NCBI RefSeq assembly: GCF_029633865.1
Contig: NC_079213.1
Location: 114,042,730 to 114,106,729 of the forward strand
Direction of reading: 5' to 3'
Length of the DNA stretch: 64,000 bases
Source of the DNA: Lampris incognitus
Taxonomy: Eukaryota; Chordata; Actinopteri; Lampriformes; Lampridae
A model generated the notes under the pieces. The model did no database searches. It saw nothing but the letters and a program-made list of their open reading frames with translations, and was not told where the DNA came from. A program made the translations under genes and the position numbers. Positions 58,792 to 64,000 of this stretch are shown piece by piece. Within the stretch, counting starts at the first letter, position 1. The number at the start of each line of letters is the position of its first letter.

Positions 58792-61700
58792 CAAGAACTT
58801 AGCCAGAGGCTGTTGTGAAAAGTAAGGTTTTTAACCTGCTTTTAAAAGTGTTCAGTGGGGGGGGCCTCTCTCAGGTCCTCAGACAGGGCGTTCCGTCTAC
58901 CTGGTGTGTGAATACAAAAGGCAGCTTCCCCTGGGTTAGAGTTAGTACGAGGGATGGTTAAAGGACCACTGCCTTTGGACCTAAGGGTTCTTGCTGGTTT
59001 GGAAGTAATTAGCATGTCTTTAGGTGCGAGGCCATTTAGATCTTTGTGTACAAGTAACAGAACTTTAAAGTCAATCCTAGTTTAACGGGGAGCCAACGCA
59101 GAGATATAAGAACAGGTGTAATGTGTTCATACTTTTTAGTTCTGGTCAGAACATGCGCAGCCGCATTTTGAATTAACTGTCGTTGGCGTACAACTGATTT
59201 CGGGAGGCCGGTTGAATAGTCCATTACAGTAGTCTGGTCTACTTGTTATAAATGCATGGATTAATTTCTCAGTCTGATTTTGAGAGAAAGCCCTTCATCA
59301 AATAAGGTTGAATCAGTTCATCTGAATACAATGGTTATTGACAGACAGATCTGTCAGTAATCGTTGTGTCCAGATGAACTGATTCAACCTTATTTGATTT
59401 TCTTACCTGGATTACTGAGCATGCATCAAGATGAAAGCTCTTTAGTTTTGAAATGTTTTTAAGATAGTAGAAGGCTGATCTTGTGAGATGATTGATGTGG
59501 CTCTTAAAATTTAGATCCCCGTCTATGATTACACCCAGATTTCAGAGCTGAGATGAGCTGCAATTCTCTGTCTCCGAGTCTTCGCACCAAAAACGAGTAT
59601 TTCTGTTTTGTCATTGTTCAGTTGTAAAAAGTTCTCTGACATCCATCGATTAATATCATCAATACACAGAGTTAGGGAGTGTATGGGATCTAGGTCATCA
59701 GGAAATAGGGATATGTACAGTTGTGAGTCATCTGCATAATTATGATAATTGTGTTTCTGTATAACATGTGCGAGTGAGAGCGTGTAGAGATTGAACAGTA
59801 GTGGTCCAACAATTGAACCTTGGGGTACCCCACACATTATACCCACTTTGTCCGAGGCAAAGCCTCCAATGGACACAAAGAACTGCCTGTCCTGTTGGTA
59901 GGTTCTGAATCAGTTGAGAACCGGGCCAGAGAGGCTGACCCATTTTTCTAATCTCTCTAGTAAAATATCATGGTCAACAGTTTCAGAGCCGGCACTGAGA
60001 TCCAGGAGTACAAGAACAGACAATTTATTAGAATCTGTGTTCATATGCAGATCATTCACAACTTTGATAAGTGCTGTTTCTGTGCTATGCTCAGATCGAA
60101 AACCTTACTGATAAACGACTAGAAGGTTGTTTGATGGTAAATAGTTATTAAGCTGAGAATAAACTGTTTTTTTTAAGTATTTTGCTGAGGAATGGTAAAT
60201 TGGAGATGGGCCTGTAGTTGGTATTAACTGTTGCATCAAGGTTGCTCTTGTTCAGAAGTGGTTTAATGTCAGCTGTCTTAAGTGCTGCAGGAAATATACC
60301 TGTCTGAAGAGAGCAGCTGATAATTTCTAAGACATCATGTGCTAAGCAATTAAAAACAGTTTTATAAAATGTGGCAGGGAGAGAACCCAAGCAGCAGGTG
60401 GAGGACCTGAGCTGCCCAACAATATTGTCTAGACTTTTAAGGTCTAGAGGGTCAAAGTGAGACATGGTGCCAGTGATATTTCTGGAGAACTGGAGTGTAG
60501 GTTCATAACTGGATCTTCAGGCACTAATGTTCTATCTAATGGCAGTAATTGTGTTATTGGAGAATGTAGCGAATTGCTCACATTTTTCAGTGGACAGCAT
60601 CTCTGATGGGTTTGGAGGTGGTGGAGTAATAAGTCGGTCAATAGTAGAGACAAGCACTTTACTGTTGTTAATATTTTCATTAAGGGTTTTAGAGAAAAAA
60701 GACTGGCCTGTTTAATTTCTTTGCTGTACTTGTTCAGTCTATCCTTGTAAATTTCATGGCATGGTGAACCAGAAGTTTAGTCTTTCTCCACTGTCCTTCT
60801 GCGTGGCGACACTCTCTCTTAAGCTGCCTAGCAACCACCCCACTTCTCTAGGGGGCTTTTAGTTTTTCTGTTTTTAGTTTTAACAGGTGCAAAGTCGTCA
60901 GAGATGTTTCGTATTTTTGAGTTGAAGTTGTTCACAAGATCCTCAGCTGGTGATGCCATGAACAGCGACAACTCATTTACAGTTTTCTCAAAGGTTTCCG
61001 TTGTATTATTGTCAATGATAGTAGGTTGTAAGTAGGTTGATGAAATTATAAAAAAGATCAAATGTAAATAAGAAAGGGTTGGGGTACTTTTGGACATAAG
61101 AGAGGACAAGGAATAACAGAACATGAAATATTAAAATGGGCCTCTTTTCAAGATTGATTTAAAAGATGACCCGCAAACATATTAGAAGTTAATATCAGTT
61201 TTATGGCAGTATAGCTTCCCTTATCCCATGTGGTCAGTCCATTTCTAAATGAAAGAAGCACTTGTTGTTACTAAGGATGTATTTTAATGGAGTTGAAATT
61301 CTTTAAAAACCTTTTTTTTCCAGCTAACGGAGATGAATGTTTGACACAAATGTGCGCGGACACCAGATCACATCCAAGAACTCACCTGGTTTAACGACGA
61401 GCAGCTTTCTTCATGACAGCGTTCCACTGTGCACTTCAAACAGACACATCAAAGCCGCTTTGTTTGGTCATTGTACAACCAACTCAGCTCCCTGCATGGA
61501 ACCATCCTGTTGTATAGCAGCGGTGGGCAACTGCAGCACCCGGGACTTCTTCTTTCCATTGCCTTGCTCAGGGGCACAGACAGGAGTATTAACCCTAACA
61601 TGCACGTCTTTTTGGGGGGGGGGTTCCCCCCATTTTTCTCCCTAATTGTATCCGGCAAATTACCCCACTCTTCCGAGCCATCCCGGTCGCTGCTCCACCC

Positions 61701-62732
61701 CCTCTGCCGATCCCGGGGAGGGCTGCAGACTACCACATGCCTCCTGACACATGTGGAGTCACCAGCCGCTTTTTTTCACCTGACAGTGAGGAGTTTCACC
61801 AGAGGGACGTAGCGCGTGGGAGGATCACGCTATTCCCCCAGTTGCCCCTCCCCCCCTGAACAGATGGCCTGACCAACCAGAGGAGGCGCTTGTGCGGCAA
61901 CCAGGACACATACCCACATCCGGCTTCCCACACGCAGACATGGCCAATTGTGTCTGTAGGGACGCCCGACCAAGCCGGTGGCAACACGAGGATTCGAACC
62001 AGCGATCCCCGTGTTGGCAGGCAACGGAATAGACCAATACACCACCCAGACACCCTTTTGATGGTTGAAGGAAACCGAAGCATCTGGAGGAAACCCACGC
62101 AGACATGGGGAGCATATGCAAAGTCCACACACAAAGGACCTGGGACGGCCTGGGGTTCGAACCCAGGATCTTCTTGCTGTGAGGAACAGTGCTAACCACT
62201 GGACCACCATGCCGCCTAGGCTGTGTTAAGCCCCCCCCCCCTACACACACACACACACACACACATACACGTATATGTATTATGTTATGTACATAAATGT
62301 TAAAAGCAACAGGTTTTCTGATCCAAAACAGATCCTGGTTCTGTTGGGCTCATCAGAAAGCAACATTTTACTCTCTTCCTTTGATTCCATATCTAAACAT
62401 GCTTCATGTCCTCCTATTGGTAGGAGAAAATGTTAGAAGGTCATCTTCACTCTAATCTAATCAGCCCTTTTCAACCCCTGGACTACAGGTCAGGTTTTCT
62501 TTACTGAGCCCCTCCAAAGAGAGCTGAGAGGTCAAAGGTCAGCACTGGAACTGCGACCCTGGATGTGGGAGGGATTAGGAATCTTGTTGGACTGGTGGAA
62601 ACCCCGGACCCCGTAGTTGGTCTCGTCTCTCTCTGAACGGTTCAGTTTGCTTGCTTTCATTTCATTGTGCGTTCTCTTCCTTTCCACAGGAATATGGTTC
62701 CCTCCAATCTTATCGAGGCCACGTTTCAGCAG
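41130..62732 (+). CDS. slc1a7-like: EAAT5-like glutamate transporter (SLC1A family), first four coding exons, partial
   Basis: SLC1A proteins move glutamate into cells with Na+ and H+ against K+ and carry a chloride conductance; EAAT5 acts in retina. Coding exons seen: 41,130-41,381; 44,965-45,044; 55,655-55,870; 62,690-62,732; phases match and give 197 residues of an expected ~560, so the gene continues past the window. Residues 1-50 are a hydrophilic N-terminus longer than human EAAT5. TM1 is about 57-76 ([11 protein letters not shown]). Then come the family block [20 protein letters not shown] and, in exon 3, [20 protein letters not shown] and [11 protein letters not shown], closest to EAAT5. 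Fish-specific SLC1A8/9 paralogues are possible. The ATG at 41,130 follows an acceptor ending at 41,112. Intron 2 is 10.6 kb and repeat-filled. Confidence 0.93.
41382..42944 (+). other. Intron 1 of the transporter gene, left part
   Basis: No recognisable repeat or exon between the first coding exon and the family A SINE at 42,946. Confidence 0.4.
42946..43313 (-). mobile_element. SINE family A, head missing
   Basis: Minus-strand copy with the family body; the tRNA-like head is absent and the copy starts at GGTCGGGCGTCC. CATAACTTTT flanks it on both sides (about 42,936 and 43,314), a 10-bp target duplication. The copy at 63,680 begins at the same internal point. Confidence 0.83.
43640..44335 (+). 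mobile_element. 5'-truncated L1-clade LINE tail
   Basis: A 163-residue open frame (43,661-44,152) encodes the end of an L1-clade ORF2: [43 protein letters not shown]. The 3' UTR ends with CCTTAATAAAAACTTAAGTG and an A-rich tail. A small in-frame duplication (GCCGYGTGGGAGCGCGGAGG twice near 43,793-43,830) is present. It is better preserved than the copy at 1-7290. Confidence 0.83.
44430..44815 (+). mobile_element. SINE family A, 3' truncated
   Basis: It starts GGGGGCGTCCAGGTGGCGTG with B box GGTTCGAATCCC (about 44,491) and runs through the family body, ending within the last 30 bases of the usual length. In intron 1 of the transporter gene, 150 bp before exon 2. Confidence 0.85.
45245..45360. 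repeat. (AAT)n/(ATT)n-rich segment
   Basis: AATAATAAT and ATTATTATT runs face each other and form a possible hairpin. Confidence 0.75.
45510..45576. repeat. (CATC)n microsatellite
   Basis: CCATCCATCCATC and CCCTCCCTCC runs immediately before a SINE B copy. Confidence 0.93.
45577..45873 (+). mobile_element. SINE family B, plus copy of a tail-to-tail pair
   Basis: Head with GCGGCCCAGTGGTTAGCACT and B box GGTTCGAACCCC (about 45,630), short body, and tail ending AATAAAGTGGCTTTCTTATC, the same tail as at 2,965-2,990. Confidence 0.82.
45893..46142 (-). mobile_element. SINE family B, minus copy of a tail-to-tail pair
   Basis: Minus-strand copy beginning (in + orientation) TTTATTAATCCCCTTGAGGA and ending before the head at AACATGCAAAGTCCATCC. 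Its tRNA-like head is missing, replaced by (TATC)n. Only a short (CTAT)n lies between it and the plus copy. Confidence 0.8.
46143..46234. repeat. (TATC)n microsatellite
   Basis: About 17 perfect TATC units after an imperfect CCATC/CCGTC lead. Confidence 0.96.
47195..47540. repeat. TGGGCCA-rich repeat inserted in the LINE ORF1
   Basis: Units such as GAATATGGCCCAAATATCAC and AAATGTGGGCCTTTTTTGGC resemble 35,880-36,250. It splits the esterase-like domain of the surrounding LINE. Confidence 0.65.
47920..48482. repeat. 47-bp minisatellite, 12 copies, within LINE ORF1
   Basis: Twelve copies of a unit starting GAGCTAGTGCTAACAATAGC and ending GGCCCGGGGCTACT. Spacing is 47 bp throughout, with single-base variants between copies. 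Since 47 is not a multiple of 3, the array cannot preserve a reading frame. Confidence 0.95.
48700..48954 (+). mobile_element. tRNA-like SINE head and LINE 5' leader-like sequence
   Basis: GACCCTTTAGCCGAGCGGTT (A-box region) and GTATCGAATCCC (B-box-like) at 48,699-48,765 look like a tRNA-derived head but do not fold as a normal tRNA gene by eye. The following GAAAAGAAGCGGCTACGCTG and CGCTTGAGAAGGAGAAGCAG are echoed at 49,570-49,625, suggesting repeated leader monomers. Confidence 0.45.
48955..49208 (+). mobile_element. SINE family A, 3' half missing
   Basis: The copy begins GAGGCGTCCGGGTAGCGGAG with B box CGGTTCGAATCC and stops after CTACGTCGAAACTCCTCC; the latter part of the body is absent. 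Confidence 0.82.
49209..49565. repeat. Retroposon-like segment with about 60-bp triplication
   Basis: CTGCACAGGCAGACACACAACAAC-type units (key pieces GCAGACACACAACAACT and AAACACAACAACACATAA) recur three times between about 49,318 and 49,490. The leading GTATTTGACAGGGACAACGC resembles a LINE 3' end on the minus strand. Confidence 0.6.
49690..50757. repeat. 1.07-kb polypurine (GAGA) tract
   Basis: Almost pure GA repeats with recurring GAGGAGGGTGAGAG and GCGAGAGGAG blocks, so a degenerate minisatellite is superimposed on the dinucleotide. All purines on the plus strand over about 1 kb, apart from scattered C and T. Long open frames on either strand (Arg-Glu or Ser-Leu repeats) are artefacts. 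Confidence 0.96.
50770..51490. other. No gene recognised (transporter intron 2)
   Basis: AT-rich intronic sequence with T-rich runs, no repeat or exon identified. Confidence 0.4.
51507..52624. mobile_element. MITE with 8-bp target duplication and an amplified left end
   Basis: The ends are inverted: GGTAACACTTTAGTATGGGG at the left and, read from the right, GGTAAGACTTTAGTATGGGG. TAAAATTT flanks both sides (51,499-51,506 and 52,625-52,632), an exact 8-bp duplication. The left terminal segment is tandemly repeated. The non-repeated right half carries further short inverted pieces. No coding capacity. Confidence 0.88.
51510..52268. repeat. 72-bp minisatellite, about 10.5 copies, inside the MITE
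   Basis: The unit contains CACTTTAGTATGGGGAACAT, AAGTAACAAAAACTTAAT and GAATTAGTAATGATCAAGAT. Copies differ mainly at one position (TTACTAG or TGACTAG). Each copy includes the transposon's terminal motif. Confidence 0.96.
52940..53125 (+). mobile_element. LINE C-terminal scrap
   Basis: The translation [20 protein letters not shown] followed by a stop and AATAAAGGTGTCTGAATCTG is the typical end of an L2/CR1-like LINE reverse transcriptase and its 3' UTR. Confidence 0.65.
53195..53862. repeat. 14/28-bp AT-rich minisatellite
   Basis: Alternating AGAGTATAAATTAC and AGAGTATAGATTAT units (14 bp each, mainly as a 28-bp dimer) over about 660 bp, with a few irregular junctions. Confidence 0.95.
54170..54472. 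repeat. 61-bp minisatellite, about 5 copies, in LINE 3' UTR
   Basis: The unit contains CAACACTACCACACAACAAC and CACAAGGACTGACTTATACA; the copies are nearly identical. Confidence 0.94.
54590..54890. repeat. About 23-bp minisatellite in LINE 3' UTR
   Basis: About 12 units of ACATGTACAGTACAGTATAY plus a short connector. ACATGT and GTAC palindromes recur in each unit. Confidence 0.93.
56072..56111. repeat. (CA)n microsatellite
   Basis: About 19 CA units in intron 3 of the transporter gene. Confidence 0.95.
56444..57467. repeat. 60-bp minisatellite, about 17 copies
   Basis: The unit contains TTGGACGGCAGGCGGGGAGA, CACCCTGGACAGGCCACCAG and GCCGTCACACAGGGCCAACA. Copies stay in perfect 60-bp register and differ at only a few positions (GACGG/GACAG, CACACA/CACACG, GGCG/GGTG), so the array is young or homogenised. 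Long open frames on both strands are artefacts of the 60-bp period. Confidence 0.97.
57505..57792. repeat. 24-bp minisatellite, 12 copies, with a 96-bp higher-order pattern
   Basis: The unit is TCACCTGACCTACATGTCTT plus TGRG. Variants (AGGT or ATGT; TGAG or TGGG) run in the order R-G-G-S, R-G-G-S when read through their Arg/Met and Gly/Ser differences, so units 1-4 and 5-8 were copied as a block. Confidence 0.95.
58195..58372. repeat. GTG/TGG-rich triplet tract with CTG runs
   Basis: (GGT)n interrupted by TGTGGTGGT, preceded by (CTG)6 at 58,187 and with internal CTGCTGCTG. All three frames on both strands are open in parts; no gene is supported. Confidence 0.94.
58740..58789. repeat. (CA)n microsatellite
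   Basis: About 25 CA units at the end of the L2-like LINE below. Confidence 0.95.
58800..61130 (-). mobile_element. L2-clade LINE, minus strand, 2.3 kb
   Basis: From right to left on the minus strand: linker (60,680-60,444), fingers with [14 protein letters not shown] (60,240-60,170), palm [16 protein letters not shown] (59,840-59,790) with N-Y-A-D-D-S-Q-L-Y (59,745-59,715), thumb, and C-terminus [14 protein letters not shown] (59,185-59,140). Stops and shifts separate these blocks. It lies in intron 3 of the transporter gene. A 98-bp fold-back interrupts it at 59,299. Confidence 0.85.
59299..59396. repeat. 98-bp fold-back element inside the L2-like LINE
   Basis: CAAATAAGGTTGAATCAGTT and its exact inverted copy AACTGATTCAACCTTATTTG bound the segment, and the arms remain complementary, with some mismatches, almost to a central ACAGATCTGT palindrome. 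It may be a tiny MITE. Confidence 0.85.
61131..61510. other. No gene recognised (transporter intron 3)
   Basis: AT-rich intronic sequence between the LINE and a SINE nest. Confidence 0.4.
61512..62220 (-). mobile_element. SINE family B interrupted by SINE family A, both minus
   Basis: Family B pieces flank the insert: 61,512-61,608 (tail side) and 62,057-62,220 (head side; B box CCTGGGGTTCGAACCCAGG at about 62,150). Between them lies a full family A copy with its head at about 61,990-62,056. The insertion point in B is the TCTTTTTGATGG motif. Confidence 0.85.
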
Positions 62733-63087
62733 GTTAGTTCAAAAACTGATGAAATACTTCATCAGTCAACCATTCCTCCCTCCATTAGTACACCATATCT
62801 ATCTACAATGGACTTATTCGTACATCCTTTTCATACTTTCTGTCTCCGCTGTGTTTAACACGATGTCTAATCAATGAGGGTCCAGATCCTGCAGACTGTA
62901 GCGGTGTGTGATGTGGGTGGTTGGTGTCTGGTAGGATTTAACCAGGAAAACTGACAGGGTGCATAGTGTTTTTATCTTCATCATAGCAGCCAGATGAGGA
63001 AGAAGAAGGCAGGTAGTGTTGAGTTTGAAGAAGAAGTGAAGGTGTTGTGTCTAACCAGCAGATATGACAGAACAAGCTGGTAGAAGA

Positions 63088-63376
63088 GCTTTACCAACAC
63101 ATAGTACTACATCAATAAGTACCAACACATAGTACTACATCAGTAAGTACCAACACATAGTACTACATCAATAAGTACCAACACATAGTACTACATCAAT
63201 AAGTACCAACACATAGTACTACATCAGTAAGTACCAACACATAGTACTACATCGATAAGTACCAACACATAGTACTACATCAACAAGTACCAACACATAG
63301 TACTACATCAATAAGTACCAACACATAGTACTACATCAATAAGTACCAACACATAGTACTACATCAATAAGTACAA
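63088..63376. repeat. 28-bp minisatellite, about 10 copies
   Basis: The unit contains AGTACCAACACATAGTACTA and CATCAATA. AGTACT-type palindromes recur in each unit. It lies in intron 4 of the transporter gene. Confidence 0.95.
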
Positions 63377-63679
63377 CTCAGCTTCCACCAGGTTTTATGT
63401 TCGTTTCTGACACAACAGCCCTGCTGACTCTCATTCATTAGGAATGAAGCTCAGCCCACACTCACCGCACCAACACCTACATATAGGACACACAGAGATT
63501 CAGGACTGTGGCTTTACTGTGATTATTTTCCAAATGAGAAACCTCTCACCTACTCTCAGCAAACGATTCACAACAAAACACTGAAACAAAGGAGGACATT
63601 ATTTGAACACCAGAAACAAATCATACCGTCAGCTCGAAAATGTGTTCATACGTCCAGAAAATATGTAAAATAATTATGC

Positions 63680-64000
63680 TTGTTGGTCGGGCGTCCATAC
63701 AGACACAACTGGCCGTGTCTGCAGTTGGGAACCCGGATGTGGGTATGTGTCCTGGTCGCTGCACTAGCGCCTCCGCCCCAGGGGGAACTGGGGGGAATAG
63801 TGTGATCCTCCCACGCGCTACGTCCCCCAGGTGAAACTCCTCACTGTCAGGTGAAAAGAAGCAGCTGGTGACTCCACATGTAAGGGAGGAGGCATGTGGT
63901 AGTCTGCAGCCCTCCCCGGATCAGCTGAGGGGGTGGAGCAGAGACCGGGATGGCTCGGAAAAGTGGGGTAATTGGCCAAGTACAATTGGGGAGAAAAGGG
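63680..64000 (+). mobile_element. SINE family A, head missing, running to the window edge
   Basis: It starts at TTGGTCGGGCGTCC, the same internal point as the copy at 42,946, and ends in AATTGGGGAGAAAAGGG at the right edge. Confidence 0.82.

Noticed and set aside
1-64000. Retrovirus-like or LTR elements and Polintons
   Set aside because: I looked for gag, protease, integrase, envelope or capsid motifs and paired long terminal repeats and saw none. All reverse transcriptase motifs here are of LINE type.

Overview
This window looks like genomic DNA from a teleost fish. The genes are split by introns with GT/AG borders, and none is arranged as in bacteria. The sgta and slc39a3 coding exons read clearly as the fish counterparts of human neighbours on 19p13.3. 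The rest is crowded with repeat types typical of ray-finned fish: RTE, L1-, L2- and Rex1/CR1-like LINEs, tRNA-headed SINEs, hAT and Tc1 DNA transposons, MITEs and many minisatellites. I saw no retrovirus-like, LTR or Polinton-like element, no CRISPR array and no genuine tRNA or rRNA gene.

Layout. Bases 1-11,700 are a transposon graveyard. An L1-clade LINE is interrupted by an RTE fragment and by a complete hAT transposon that still has an unbroken 645-residue transposase frame and perfect 8-bp target duplications. Bases 12,100-13,000 are CpG-rich and look like a promoter. sgta (13,620-23,817, +, 10 coding exons) follows, with a palindromic Tc1 element, an hAT MITE and SINEs in its introns. 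A Rex1/CR1-like LINE, a second CpG-rich segment with a CCAAT box and a splice donor, and a 1.4-kb minisatellite lead to slc39a3 (31,133-32,442, +, two coding exons). From 32,900 to 40,350 there are SINEs, RTE pieces and other repeats. The first four coding exons of an EAAT5-like glutamate transporter (slc1a7-like, +) lie between 41,130 and 62,732; the gene runs off the right edge. Its 10.6-kb second intron consists almost entirely of transposon copies and tandem arrays.

How it fits together. The three genes are in the same orientation but are functionally unrelated: a co-chaperone for tail-anchored protein targeting, a zinc importer and a synaptic glutamate transporter. The sgta-slc39a3 order and orientation match human; the third gene does not, so the old linkage breaks near 33-41 kb.

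The most striking pattern is that many of the minisatellites lie inside identifiable transposon copies: a 47-bp array in a LINE ORF1, a 72-bp array made from the end of a MITE, 61-bp and 23-bp arrays in the tail of a Rex1-like LINE, and 60-bp and 24-bp arrays at two sites of one SINE-like element. A sister copy of that last element, 20 kb away, carries the same 24-bp unit in two copies. This suggests that particular transposon segments repeatedly seed tandem arrays.
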